Shown here one piece after another: positions 21,985 to 34,329 of a stretch of DNA of 64,000 nt. The stretch's first letter is position 1, and each line of letters starts with the position of its first letter. The notes under the pieces are model-generated. The model searched no databases. It saw only the letters and a list, made by a program, of their open reading frames with translations, and was not told where the DNA came from. This DNA comes from Fomes fomentarius (Eukaryota; Basidiomycota; Agaricomycetes; Polyporales; Polyporaceae), in contig JABYQN010000020.1 of assembly GCA_022606135.1 (NCBI GenBank), positions 124,001-188,000 of the forward strand, read 5' to 3'. Position numbers and translations under genes: made by a program.

Positions 21985-23356
21985 ATGCAGTGTGAAACAT
22001 CTACATTAGCGGGGAACAAGGCCGCAGACAAAGCCGCAGAAGACGTGGCGCGAGGACTTACCTCTCCGCTTGCAAGACTCCTGAAGGAGCTCCGCCATCT
22101 GCTTCCTCTCAGTGTCTTGAGAGCGTGCCAGAATTTTGCCAGGGAGCTCAGCCGCCGCGCATCCGACTGCTGGCAGAGCTCATGCCGGGGGCTCCAGATG
22201 GTAGAAATTGACAAGGGAATGCCATCATGGAAATACGCTGAGTGCATAGCCCATCTACCACGCAGACATGCTAACCTACTCTTACAGCTTTGTACAGGAC
22301 ATGTACCTCTGCAGACATACTTCAAGTGCATTGAGAAGGCACTCACCACCACCTGCCTGACCTGCCGGGAGGCGCCAGAATCAGTGCGACACTACCTCCT
22401 AAGCTGTCCAACCTACGTGCTGCACCGTGCAGTACACTTCCGTTCTCTAGGGTACTCTGGGCGCAAGCTCTCCACCCTTCTCAATTCGGACGATGCTCTC
22501 CGCCCACTCTTTGCCTACATCAATGCTACAGGACGGTTCCACCAGATCTTCAGCTCCCTGCCCGACCTCCCTGCGGATGAGGATGACTAGTTTTCTTCTC
22601 TTTCACTGCCTGTCTCCTTTACATGACTCTGCTGACCACCTCCGCTCTAGCTTCCCCCTGCTCTGTCTGCCGGTCAAGCATGCTCCAGCTTACCCCCCGA
22701 TGCCCATGCTACCCCCGCATCCCACGCTGGCTTGGCATGAAGCACAATGCACCCCGCATGCACTCGCACTGCATGCACCCGCGCCATGCACCCAAGAGCT
22801 CCACCGCAAGCGGCTGTCACAACTCAGCCGGCCCTGTCTTCCACTGCCCACTCATGTACTCTTTGGCATTGGGTCAGACGGCTTGCATGGACCACTTGGG
22901 GGGGTAGAATGGCCCACATGAAGGTGTCGGGGTGCCCATGCGTAGCCCATCACTGTGGTGTCCTGACTTGAACCTGTGAGTTTAAATGGACCCCGTCCTG
23001 CCTATGGCCCCACCACATCCTCGTCTACTCGACACCTGCCCCTCACACCAAGCGTGCCCATGCACAGCGTACCCCGTATCTTGTTCCCATCTGATACTAT
23101 ACCCTACTGTACATACACGGCCCCTTATCTCTCTTTCTGGTCTCTTTCTCAGTTCTCTCCTCGATCTCTCGGTCTCTGCTTACTTACCATACCTTACCAT
23201 CACAAGCTAATGGCTCTGCTATGTCCCCTACCTACGTTTAGATAACCTCCTCCATATGCCTAGTGCATGCAGCCTGTCGACATGTGGTGACTTGCCTACC
23301 ATAGGGCCCGGCCCTCAAGGGCAATAAACAAGGATTCAAAAAAAACCAAAAAAACA
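21985..23356 (+). mobile_element. LINE (Tad-like) 3' end, 5'-truncated
   Basis: The frame 21985-22590 encodes the end of an RNase H domain (GNKAADKAAEDVARG) followed by the C-terminal CCHC zinc motif typical of fungal non-LTR retrotransposons (CLTCREAPESVRHYLLSC). About 750 nt of 3' UTR follow, then an AATAAA near 23322 and an A-rich tail (23338-23356). No reverse transcriptase or endonuclease is present, consistent with ordinary 5' truncation. Confidence 0.75.
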
Positions 23357-23896
23357 TCTACATCACCTTCATCTTGTGTATTGCATGAGTCTTTGAGCCC
23401 ACTGTTCACAAAAGGGCATCGGCAGAGTATGAACTTCCGAGACTCATAAGGGTCGAATTTAGTGATGTATGCTTAACATACACGTCACGACGGGACAGTG
23501 CATGTGCGCTTCACGATGAATAATACGCGAATTGTAGTACATGACATCTACTGATTGCTCACTGGGTGCAGGACAGAACAATCCTGGCCAGGCTATGGTA
23601 AGATTTCTGTAAAAGAACAGTGAAATTCATACAGTAACATTGCAAAGACTATTGTAACCCTTGTTGTACTATTGTCCTAAAAACAGTTCTTTGTTGTAGA
23701 GCCAGTGTAAAGGACTACAAAAAGCTTTACCATTGTCACTGATGACTATCATAAACCTTTTCACTCTTCCTTCACAATATTATGACACTATTCCGAGGCA
23801 AATTATTCAGAAATACATCTAGTGGCTCTCAGTTGTCTGTACACCATCAACAGAAATCTCATTCATAATCATACAGAAGCCTCCTACCACATACGA
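23357..23896. other. AT-rich spacer
   Basis: No gene, RNA or repeat recognised between the LINE tail and the solo LTR. Confidence 0.45.
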
Positions 23897-24489
23897 TGAT
23901 GAAGTCTGAACCTGTGAAGGCAAGAGTTGCAACGACTAGTAGACACGTAGACAGACGAGTCCTCAGTCAGTGAGCAAAGACTATAATCATGAAGGGATAA
24001 GTACCTAGTAGACACGCAGACAGACGAGCTATAGGTACTATGTAAGTAAGAGCATAAGGCATATAGTAGAACAAAGTACTTACTCCTCAGTCAGTGAGCA
24101 AAGACTGAGGAGACGAAGCCCTGAAAGTCCCTCCTTATATACTGTACAGGAGCTGCATGAGTAAGCAACAGAAAGGAGAGCATGTGATATGTCTGAGTCA
24201 GAGTGAACCAACGATGAGTAAGAAAGGTGGAGCAATGACTCAGACAGAACAAAGAGAAGGGTGTAGAAAGTACTAAAGATGGTCACATGGATGCATCCGA
24301 GACTATCTAGAACTATCCAGAGCAGTGTAAAATGCACCAGAATGAACTGGACAAAGCGAGAACTGATAACCATATAAGTACAGTATTGAGTATACCATAT
24401 TGGGTAAGAAGGAAACATAGCCAAAGAAAATGCTGTGCCCGTAAGCGCCTAATGGCATCTATAGTCCATAGTCCATAGTTATTCCAACA
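23897..24489 (-). repeat. Solo LTR related to the copia element
   Basis: It begins TGATGAAGTCTGAACCTGTG and ends ATTCCAACA on the plus strand, so it runs minus. It shares the organisation of the 554-bp LTR: a TATATAAG box on the minus strand near 24134 and a repeated TCCTCAGTCAGTGAGCAAAG. It is a different subfamily. The flanking pentamers TACGA and TATGA differ by one base and could be a decayed target duplication. No internal sequence remains. Confidence 0.65.
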
Positions 24490-24691
24490 TATGACTCCAG
24501 TCCAAACAGTCCAATTGATGGGTCCAATGTTAACTGTACTGAGTGACCAGGCTCTCGTGCAGAGCTTCCCCTTGCGTGGGTTACGGGTCGAAGTTGATCT
24601 CTACGCTGTCCGAGCGCATGGGTTTATCTGAGGTGTCGCTGTTCGCTGTGATAAGGGGCCTAGACACAGCTTCACACTGGAGATCCAGCTG

Positions 24692-26257
24692 CTAGACACG
24701 GTTGATCAATTCGCAGAGGATCTTCCACCTTTCATCCGTGGACAAAGGCTCTAAGGTCTCCCAACAGCTGTTCACTACTTTCCATTGGTCATCGGTCAGC
24801 TCTGTCTGCGGTTTTGGCGCCGGTTCCCTGAGGGCATCGAATGGGCTAGGATGCTGAATGTCTGCGGGGGTTGGTAACACCATGACGAAATCATTGAAAC
24901 CGTTTGTGGGAGTGTCGTCACGACTACGGGACGGACTTTGTGCCCTTGGGCTGTAGTCGCATGTAATTCCATCGTCGTCGCCTTGAGTTGTCGCTGGGAT
25001 CGCTTCGTGTGAGGAGGACATGTTGTCATCATCAACACCTTCGTCTTCCGAACATTCATCCCAGGTGGCGACTGAACTCGGGCTGTAGGAAGTGGACTCA
25101 GACCGCTCGTAGTCCTCGCCATCTCCTGGAACGACAAAACAGTCTTCCTCCTCTTCCTCCTCTTCCTCCTCTTCCTCCTGGACGACGGCGTGCTCGAGCA
25201 CGGATGATAGGGGGCCTTCATGGCAGTGAGAGCAAGGCTCAGATACCAAAGGTAGCGCAGGTAGCGCAGGCGAGGCAGCACTGAGCTGTGAGCGATTGTC
25301 GGCGCATGGAGACAGGCCGAGTGTGAAGGTGACCAACGGCCGCCCGTCAGCAGCGTCGCTTGCAGTACGCCCATTGTGTTTAGTACTAGTAGTGCGCAGC
25401 TGACAATGGGCCACGCTCATGTGACGGATTTCAACGTCGCCATTCATTACTCGGTGCCTCAGCGTATGGCCGGCTGGGTTGAGTATGTCCAGTGTTGAAT
25501 TTTCGGAATCATGCGAGGCCTCGTGTCCGGTGTGAATGATAATGATGGAGGTGGCGTGGCCAGGAGGGAGAGAACCGATCGGCATCTCGTCGACACAGTT
25601 TGCGGACGTGCCATGATTTCCCGGCCTGGACGGAAATCTGTGATGGGACGTGGAAAAGGTTGGGCGTACGGGATGGTCTGGGTCGGGTGAGGAGCTCTCG
25701 TCCTTCTCTTCATCTTCATCAAGCTCAGGATTTGAGGCCAATCCAGGCATCACCTCATCGTGATCGTTTGGCGGCGACAACTTCAGTGTAGTTGTACCGT
25801 TGCCATTGGAGTGTGCATCGTTTGAAGGTGACTGCAGCTGAGAATTCAGTTCTAGCCAAATCAAATCTGCTTCCTTCTCGGCCAACTGGTTCCCAGTGGA
25901 CAGCGGATACCATGGCGTGTGCTGGGACGGTGCCTGTTCACTAGATGCTCTAGGGGTGTCATCCATAGTCCAGTCTTCTCTGTCTGGGGAGATCGTCGGA
26001 GCGACAGCTAGCAAGGAAGGTTCGGGATTGGCGTCTCCACGTTTCGTGCGTTGACGCAGAGACGACCTGGCAGACGAAAGAGGTCGATGCAATCGACTTC
26101 TAGCTTCACTTGCGGTTTGACTTCGAGCTCGGCTTGTACTTGCTGGAGCTCGGCTTGTACTTGCTGGAGCTCGGCTTGTGCTTGCCGGAGCTCGACTTGT
26201 ACTTGCTGGATAACAACTATCAAGACCGCATGCAATGGAGTAGCGTAATAGGATCAC
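24692..26257 (-). CDS. Large low-complexity hypothetical protein
   Basis: An uninterrupted frame of 521 codons. The N-terminus holds four 7-residue repeats (ASTSRAP), then a Ser/Pro-rich and acidic disordered body with a run of twelve or more glutamates (AVVQEEEEEE...), and a more ordered C-terminus (TDDQWKVVNSCWETLEPLST) that looks helical. No domain is recognised. The true start could be the ATG of MDDTPRASSEQAPSQH, which would leave the repeat upstream. It lies alone between the solo LTR and the broken HEM13 gene, so it may be a lineage-specific gene. Confidence 0.5.
   Translation of the reverse strand: MILLRYSIACGLDSCYPASTSRAPASTSRAPASTSRAPASTSRARSQTASEARSRLHRPLSSARSSLRQRTKRGDANPEPSLLAVAPTISPDREDWTMDDTPRASSEQAPSQHTPWYPLSTGNQLAEKEADLIWLELNSQLQSPSNDAHSNGNGTTTLKLSPPNDHDEVMPGLASNPELDEDEEKDESSSPDPDHPVRPTFSTSHHRFPSRPGNHGTSANCVDEMPIGSLPPGHATSIIIIHTGHEASHDSENSTLDILNPAGHTLRHRVMNGDVEIRHMSVAHCQLRTTSTKHNGRTASDAADGRPLVTFTLGLSPCADNRSQLSAASPALPALPLVSEPCSHCHEGPLSSVLEHAVVQEEEEEEEEEEEDCFVVPGDGEDYERSESTSYSPSSVATWDECSEDEGVDDDNMSSSHEAIPATTQGDDDGITCDYSPRAQSPSRSRDDTPTNGFNDFVMVLPTPADIQHPSPFDALREPAPKPQTELTDDQWKVVNSCWETLEPLSTDERWKILCELINRV
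26125..26208. repeat. 21-nt minisatellite inside the hypothetical gene
   Basis: Four tandem 21-nt units of the form GAGCTCGGCTTGTACTTGCTG, encoding ASTSRAP on the minus strand. Two units are exact and two carry one to three changes. Being a multiple of three, the array keeps frame. Confidence 0.75.
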
Positions 26258-26728
26258 TTACTAGTACCACTGGGTCGCGGGAGCGAAACCATACTGCATC
26301 AAGTTTTTGATTAGGTGATGTCTCTGTAGCTTCCTGAGTCCCTTTTATGCAGAGACAGTTATTTGGTACATACGCCACAGCGGAGGTCGCCGCTCGTCCC
26401 GAGCACGGCGGGGTAATGAACACAAAAAGGTCAACATGCGAGTGTGCTTCGTGCCATGACGCCGTCTTAGACCGACAGATGCACTGTTTGCCTTGGCTTG
26501 ATTACTGACGACAAAACAATAGCGCAGAGCAGAGGATGATGACAGAGACAAGGGCGTTCAATAGATATGAGAGCTGTGGTTACGCTACAGGACAACAGAA
26601 ACAGTCGCTACCTCGCATATCCTGACTTACTTTTGTTTCGACTACTGCACAGTCGCATATAGATGCTGCAATTACCTACGACGATTAAAATTGCATGAAC
26701 ACGTACCACTCGCCCTGCTCTCCACAGC
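26258..26728. other. Intergenic
   Basis: No gene recognised. It lies between the end of the HEM13-like pseudogene and the 5' side of the hypothetical gene. Confidence 0.4.
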
Positions 26729-27774
<1,046 letters not shown>

Positions 27775-28068
27775 ACTGAGTGTCAATATCGGTGCAAATC
27801 GTGTAGGGAATGAATATATGCGTGCGCACTGTTTGCCATCTGGACCAGCTCCGGGCTTGTCTTGACAACCGACCGACGTGGAACTCGCTCCTATCGACTA
27901 GTCTCGGTAAATGTGCTGTATTGGAGGTGAGCGTCGAGGGAAATGGAGCCGCGCACTGTTAGCACACTGCCCGCAAAGATGGTGATGGTGGAAGTACTGT
28001 ACAAGGAGCAACTTGGAGAAAGAGTCGGCTTGTTCGCCCGTGACCCGAAGTCCCCGAGCGCCTACTGT
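27775..28068. other. Intergenic
   Basis: Upstream region of the HEM13-like pseudogene. Nothing recognised up to the tRNA-like element. Confidence 0.4.
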
Positions 28069-28140
28069 GACATCATAGCCAAGCGGTTAGTAGTTATCTG
28101 TTTCCCTTTGGGAGCGCAGGTTCAAATCCTGCTGGTGTCG
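28069..28140 (+). tRNA. tRNA-like sequence, probable pseudogene
   Basis: 72 nt with a 7-bp acceptor stem (GACATCA with TGGTGTC, one G-U pair), a perfect T arm (GCAGG-TTCAAAT-CCTGC) and good RNA polymerase III A (TAGCCAAGCGG) and B (GGTTCAAATCC) boxes. The D and anticodon arms do not fold, so no anticodon can be assigned. It could be a decayed tRNA gene or the head of a tRNA-derived SINE. Confidence 0.45.
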
Positions 28141-28246
28141 CTTCATGAAATGGGGATCTTCGAGGGTTTCATTATTCGCAATTGGCAGTCGATTCAGTTC
28201 AGTGTATAAGGATACATGTGGAATCGAGAATGTACATGAACATGTC

Positions 28247-29474
28247 TCAGAGCTTTGACATGATACCCATACGCACTATGCTACCACCATCGACGGAGAT
28301 TGTAGCACCGTTAATGAATGCCCCTGCCCTGCTGGAGAGGAAGATAGCTGCCCCTGCGACGTCCTCTGGTGTCCCTATGCGGCCAAGTGGGATGCTCGCT
28401 TTGATGATCTCTCCCTGTTCTCGAAGAGTGTGCGCCATCACTAGATGCAGGAGAAATAGTATCAGCGAGTCTGCAGGCAACGGAACGTCTAGCTGGCTTA
28501 CTTTTACTCTCGAATGGACCTGAGTGCATTGATATGAGACGACGAGCAACAAGTAAAACATCAACGGACACGTACCACATGCGAGAGCATTACTCGTGAT
28601 ACCCTCGAATCCCAGTCGGCCGGCGAAATTCCGGCTGAGATGGTGGAGACCAGCCTTCGAGGCCGAGTACGCGTAAGTCTCATGCCCGGGCACAGTCAGA
28701 CCCTCGACAGAACCGATCTGCAGGCACTTCGTGTGAGCGACGACGAACGAGTAGGTAATATGTAACACCACTATACTCACGTTGATGATGCGTGCTGGGT
28801 CTCGGTAAACATTCCCTTCCAGCCCACCCTCTTCCGCCGCAGCGCGCAAAAGTGGTAGACACTTTTGCGTGATAGTGAACACGCGCTGGAGGTTTAGCGT
28901 AAGGAGCTTCGTCCATGCGGCGTCCTGTGCATCTCATGTTAAACATTATTCCTGCCCCCCCCCCTCTTGCCTTATAATCTCGCGCGTTGAAGTAGTGATG
29001 GCACGTACCGGATAGTCATCAATTGTGTCTCCCCACGCCGCCCCTGCGTTGTTCACGAGGATATGCAGCACCTTTTCCTTCGCGCTGAGTTCCTTCACGA
29101 GCCGGTCCACTTCCTCGAGCTTCTGTATATCTGCGGGGATGGCGATACACTGCCCAGGACCGAGCGCGTTCAACTCCTTCTCCGTCGCCGAGCAGTCCTT
29201 TCCGGAACGCGATGAGATGTACACCTGTCCCCGTCTGTTCAGTTTGGCCTGACTGTATGTCACGAACAAAAGACATGCCTTTGCTCCGTTCTTGATGAAT
29301 CCAATAGCAATCTATAGACCCCATGTCAGTCGTCCGACGTCCTTTCATTTCAATTTGAGGCGCACGCAAGCGCGGATGATGACTTACCATCTTCCCAACG
29401 CCACGACTGCCGCCAGTGACCAGCGCGACTTTACCCTTGACGCTGAAGAGACTATCTACCTGGAAGGAGGACAT
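28247..29474 (-). CDS. Short-chain dehydrogenase/reductase SDR3
   Basis: Seven exons (29388-29474, 29279-29311, 29009-29224, 28781-28924, 28576-28717, 28502-28519, 28247-28440) give 277 residues. Motifs: VALVTGGSRGVGKM (cofactor), LVNNAGAAWG, TYAYSASKAG (YxxxK catalytic pair) and the tail AGAFINGATISVDGG, the pattern of classical SDRs near 3-oxoacyl-ACP reductase/RhlG. Intron 2 has a GC donor (29278) and exon 6 is an 18-nt microexon. The ATG follows the divergent region shared with F-box copy 3. This is the only intact member of the three duplicated F-box/SDR pairs. Substrate unknown. Confidence 0.88.
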
Positions 29475-31412
29475 GGCGGGTACTACAAGAAGGGTAGAAT
29501 GCGAAAGCGGAGGGTGAATAAGGCCCTGATATAAGGATCATTCGCCATCACCAGGGGACCGAGTGTGGGGTAGAGCGCCCACTCGGACCGGGTTCCTCGG
29601 ATACCGGTAAGTAAGTAGACTTTTGATGTGAGTTGAGACAGTACATACATCACCCAGTCTATAGTACTGAGCACTATAAGAGGACAATAGACGCCTTTCC
29701 AGTGAGAATTTTGAAACTTGAAATCTCTTGACAGCCTGAGCAAACTTCCCTACGACCGTCATAGGCCTCCATAGCCTCTGATGTGCCTCTTCGACCACAA
29801 ACCACATGCAAGTGGCAATCATAGTCCGCAATCTGACAAGGTTATCAGTACACCTATGCGGCCACCCGCTCGGCTTCCCTACCAGCGTCCGAGTCTGGAT
29901 ATCTGCCATGAACGTATGATCGGTGCGTTCATTCGAGGTGTACTCTCCTTACCACAATCTGATAGAATACTAGGCGCCGTCAGCGCTCACCCTGTGCGAT
30001 GGCATACACAACTCTAATACAGGCAAGGACAACAATGCGGGTAACGTGGCGCAGTGGACGGGATTAGCGACGAAACCTGTGCGGACTATGAGAGCTCGAC
30101 TCATGCTCCGTGCATCACCGGATGAGAAACAATGAAGAGTGAGTTTTGTCAATACCCATTCTGCCTTACGACCCCTCAGTCAGTGTCCAGATGCAGTTGT
30201 TCGCGAGGCCCACGAAGGATCTCGTCAATCCTAGGCGGATGGAGCAATGCACAGTATGGTTGTGGTGTCAAGACTGTACACACAGACGCCTACGCCATGT
30301 CTACTATTGGTTCAGTCACGCGGGTAGAGCCAGACTACACCGTATTATCGTGAGTTCATACCCTGTACAAGCAAAATCATAGCTGAAAGACGAGAAGGGG
30401 GGGATTCGATGTGTCGGAGACCGTTCCTCCAAGTACAGCGAAGAGAAGTACAGGGAAGAGCCCAACTTCGGATCAGGTGACCGCTGAATGGCGCGCATGT
30501 GGATGAGACTTCAACTTGGTCGTGTCGCGGGTCAATTAGCGCTTCCGTGCTCATATTTGTTCGCTCGAACACAGTGAGACATGAAAGGGCAAGCCTTCAT
30601 AAGACCTACACTGGTCACCGCTCACAATGATGTTGTCCAGTATTTATACACATCCATCGTAAGTCCTACGCATCTCAATCGATCCAAAGACCCAACTTCA
30701 TGTGTCGGGCAGCATCAATGAACGGGTGACTACATTTACGACGCCCATCGTCACCTGGACTGGACACCAGTAATCACACGGGGAATCCATGGGAGGTATG
30801 ATCGGGGTTTTGCTCATCGTGATTTCATCTGGGCGCCGAACACGACAGGGAAGGTAGGCGCATGTGCCTTTCGCCTGGCTTATTTCGATCACTTCCCTTC
30901 TCATCAGCTGCACATGCGGAATTCAGCACATATCGGTGTGTACAGAGAACAGCGGTTTCCTCCACAGTGTGATCTCGGTCCACATCTGTCCACCACGACC
31001 AACATTCGAGACCATACTATAGTAGGGTTCTGTCAATCATCAAACCACACTCTTTCGCATATCTGGCATTCATTTTCCCAGGTTGTCCACTCGGACCGAG
31101 ACCCGTGCGCAGACAGATCGGGGCGGTTGTCGATGGCCACTCGCTCGGCTACTATTTGTAGGTCCGTCCCGAGTTGCTGCTTGACCACCACTAAGGACGC
31201 TACGGGTGTTCGAGCCATCCCCTATTCGTATCCGCGCCACCCATGGAGTCTTCGTTGAATGAGAGGTTGTCGAGACTGAGGTATTTGTAGATCGTCATCG
31301 TACCCTAGAACCCATGTTGACCTTTCTCTGGACTGCGATGTAGCCGAGACCAGGTTAGTCCGCTCGCTTCAACTATAGAAACCCTATACGCTTATCTGCA
31401 TTCCTCGACCAG
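29475..31412. promoter_or_regulatory. Divergent promoter region between SDR3 and F-box copy 3
   Basis: About 1.9 kb separating two divergently transcribed genes, repeated inverted at 6302-8036 and 12392-14194. The 71-codon minus frame at 30698-30913 is also open in the other copies but has no coding features. An ATG with MESSLNERLSRLR at 31243-31281 may be a 5' exon of the F-box gene. Confidence 0.5.
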
Positions 31413-33152
31413 TTGCTCGTATATCACGCCCGAGCACTAGACTTTGTCCAGGAAATATGTCACCGCATCAATGCCCTCCCATCCATCAATCGACTTCCCG
31501 TTGAACTTCTCGTCGAGATCTTTAAGTACGCCACACACTGCGAACAAACTTCGCTCCATGACACCACCCCACCCCGCAAAGTAGACATCTCTCCTCTTCT
31601 CACCCTCATCGCGATCACGCACGTCTGTCGCCGATGGAGAGATGTTGCCACTGGTACCCCGATGCTCTGGAATCGCTTCCGCTCGATGCCGAACGATTCG
31701 CTGCTCAAGCTATTCCTCGAACGATCCGGCAACGCACCGCTGACGGTGGGGATCATCGTGAAGAACAAAGGGCGGAAGGTGGTTGACGGCGTGCTGGAGG
31801 GCTGCAGGCCCCGGCTCCAGACTCTCCACATTTTCGACGCGCGGTCTTCATATAGTCGGCATCCTCCGCTGTATCAGCGTCCTCTGCAGCTTCGCCTGGT
31901 CAAATTGCTGTGCTGCACCATCATGTCCAAGTCCGAGCGTCGTGACAGGGGAGCCTGGCCGTCGAACTGGTCGATGCCTGTCCTCTTCGGTGACACGGTC
32001 TCAACGCTGCGAGCGTTGGCTATCGTGCCCGTCGCGTGGCTACCAGGCAATCACTTCTCGCATCTCACCCATCTCTACCTTTCTTTCTCCATGCACCACG
32101 ATACCAGCCTCGTGGAGCAGCTTCGTCGACTGCTCACGCTTCTTTCAAGGACAGCGGGGCTGTCATACTTGCAGCTCAGAGACGTCGGCCAGGTACGGGA
32201 TCCATTCAGTTCCGACGCCACGTTCTCGCAGTCCTCTGAACCCAAACGCGTCGCGCTGTCACACTTGCGTTCTCTCATAATTGCGGAGAGTGGCTTACGG
32301 ATAACACTCTCCTTCCTCGACTGTTTGGACTTACCCGGCAGCGTCCTTGTGCATCTCAGTGGTATGGACGTGAACCAGGATCCCACGTCTATTCGTATCC
32401 CTACCTCCCCTCTCTTGATCTCCCTCTCGCGCTTGGAGCTTTTCGCAGTCGAACGATCTCTGCATCTAGTAGCTGGTCCTTCAGAAGCGTACGACTCATC
32501 ACGTCCGTTCCGCGCCGGGTTCTGGATGCAAGCGAAGACATACCGGGAAGGACTGGACTGGAAACCATGGCTCTCCGAGTTACACACTATGTTCCAGCCA
32601 TCCTCCATCCGCACGCTGCATGTCTGCTTCCGGGACCCAGAGTTGTTCGCGAACATCCTCCCACACATGTCACACCTCGTCGAGCTGGGCGTACTCTTCT
32701 CCGATTCGAGCGTCGCCGTCTGGGAGCCCTGCATCAAGCGCTTGTGTGCAGTTCTTGGGGATCGCGAGAAGATTACCTGTCCTCGGCTGCGCGTCTTCTG
32801 CCTCGAGACACACGTCAGCCCAGAGACCATGCGATGCTACTCTAGAATCGCCGATATGGCTGCTATGCGCACGCATCTGGGTCATCCCGTCCGGCGCGTT
32901 GCCATCCGGGCTGTCTTGCCCTGGCGTCCGTGGGAGAAACAGCAGGGAGTGGCTGCGCTGTTCTATGGGGTATTCTCGCGCCTGGGATTGTATGTTGAGA
33001 CAGTAGAGTACTGCGGGGCTGGAGACGAACCGCTCTGTCCGTTTAGCATGCATAGGAGATGGGAGGCCGCGGATGCGGATGCGAGTAAGTATTGGGATGT
33101 CGAGCCGTCGGAACGAGTTGAAGAGCAGTTCTCCCTCCCCAGAGGTGCTTGA
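31413..33152 (+). CDS. F-box/LRR-like protein, copy 3
   Basis: An open frame of 579 codons. The F-box (INRLPVELLVEIFKYATHCE, then ITHVCRRWRDVATG) is at about residues 22-75, followed by an LRR-like region ending in SERVEEQFSLPRGA. This copy has the intact SDR3 as its divergent partner and is probably closest to the ancestral arrangement. The open frame begins with TTG and extends in frame upstream to a TAG that overlaps a plausible splice acceptor (GGTTAG, 31345-31350). A spliced N-terminal exon is therefore likely. Presumed SCF ubiquitin-ligase receptor by family; substrate unknown. Confidence 0.87.
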   Translation: MLVYHARALDFVQEICHRINALPSINRLPVELLVEIFKYATHCEQTSLHDTTPPRKVDISPLLTLIAITHVCRRWRDVATGTPMLWNRFRSMPNDSLLKLFLERSGNAPLTVGIIVKNKGRKVVDGVLEGCRPRLQTLHIFDARSSYSRHPPLYQRPLQLRLVKLLCCTIMSKSERRDRGAWPSNWSMPVLFGDTVSTLRALAIVPVAWLPGNHFSHLTHLYLSFSMHHDTSLVEQLRRLLTLLSRTAGLSYLQLRDVGQVRDPFSSDATFSQSSEPKRVALSHLRSLIIAESGLRITLSFLDCLDLPGSVLVHLSGMDVNQDPTSIRIPTSPLLISLSRLELFAVERSLHLVAGPSEAYDSSRPFRAGFWMQAKTYREGLDWKPWLSELHTMFQPSSIRTLHVCFRDPELFANILPHMSHLVELGVLFSDSSVAVWEPCIKRLCAVLGDREKITCPRLRVFCLETHVSPETMRCYSRIADMAAMRTHLGHPVRRVAIRAVLPWRPWEKQQGVAALFYGVFSRLGLYVETVEYCGAGDEPLCPFSMHRRWEAADADASKYWDVEPSERVEEQFSLPRGA

Positions 33153-33397
33153 GCGTTGGCGATCTTTGTGCATTTCTCTCGGACATTGATTCAGACAATT
33201 GAACTGCCTTACAGACGACAGGAGTACTCTTCGCAAGTTGCTCCGGTGGATCGGAGTGGCCGATATGAGTATGCACACGAAATTGTTGGAGGGTGTGCAC
33301 TAGCTTCTGTTCTCGGCAGATGCGGGCACACGGAATGGCGGATGCTGTGTTTCTGAAGGAGGCGCGTTACCAGAGTACGGGCGTGTCTTAGACAAAT

Positions 33398-33565
33398 CCA
33401 GGCTACATAGTATCTACCGGTATCCAGGCTACATGTATCTACCCATATCCAGCATACACCGTGTCTAACCACGCCGAGAAATCAAGCATATATGGTATCT
33501 ACCCGTATCCAGCATACACCGTGTCTACCTGAGGTCTCGGGGAGACACAATGTCTACCGCGTCCG
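33398..33565. repeat. Degenerate minisatellite, inverted copy
   Basis: Imperfect units around CAGCATACACCGTGTCTACC and CAGGCTACATGTATCTACCC, the complement of the array at 10252-10415. Confidence 0.6.
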
Positions 33566-33894
33566 ATGTGTACCAAAGCTTTATCGATCGGTCAGACTCC
33601 CATGCACACACCGCTCACGCTGACAGTACAACTAATGACTTCCTACTCTAGCTTCCAATCGCCCTCGGAACGCGAGCCAGCTACTATGAGGAACGGTTTG
33701 AGTACTACCAACATGAGTGTCATCTACACGACCTATAATACACCTATTTCTTCTGTGCATTGAGCTGAGGTGTATTTCGAACTTCGAAGGTGTTCACGCG
33801 AAGCCTGAACAACGGGAATGAAAAGAACGGAGATGTCAACGTTTCGTCTGTCCCATCCACTGCGTATTGACGTGGAAACAGAACGAGTACTCAC

Positions 33895-34186
33895 GGGAAT
33901 CGCATTCGGGAGTGTCGTGTCCTGACGACGACGTTCTGCCCCGCGACGCCGCTTGCTGCGACGGGGCCTCACGGTCGACCTTGGTCCTGTTCCTCTTCAC
34001 GATCTTCGCTTTCTACATGGGCTTGACGACCGCGCCCGCTGAGGCTGACACTAGTAGGGAAAGGGGCGACCCCGGCCTCGTGGAAGTGAACGCGAATTGC
34101 ACCACATTCACGTCTACACCTCAGGCAGGGCCATCAGCAGATGCACTCGCAGCAACGACCTCGTCCTGCTGCGGTGTCGGCTGCTC
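33895..34186 (-). pseudogene. Unknown protein fragment, inverted copy
   Basis: Counterpart of 9330-9680: EQPTPQQDEVVAASASADG, then the same TGA, then VKPM followed by a TAG, then KAKIVKRNRTKVDREAPSQQ. It ends at a GTGAGT donor-like site at 33894. Two stops show that it is not translated as one protein. Confidence 0.45.
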
Positions 34187-34329
34187 CTAGGGCCGATGTC
34201 GACGATCTCCAACGCAAGTTCGGGCCAGAATGGGGACATTACCGATGGGGCATGAAACTCGAACGTGAAGCGCATCCGAGCATAGTCAATACCGCGACAG
34301 TGTCAAGCATGGGAACTTACCACACCATC

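Noticed and set aside
24796..25374. 192-codon minus frame with a KRRKRRKRRK run
   Set aside because: Shadow of the poly-glutamate-encoding GAA/GAG repeat of the 521-codon gene in another frame.
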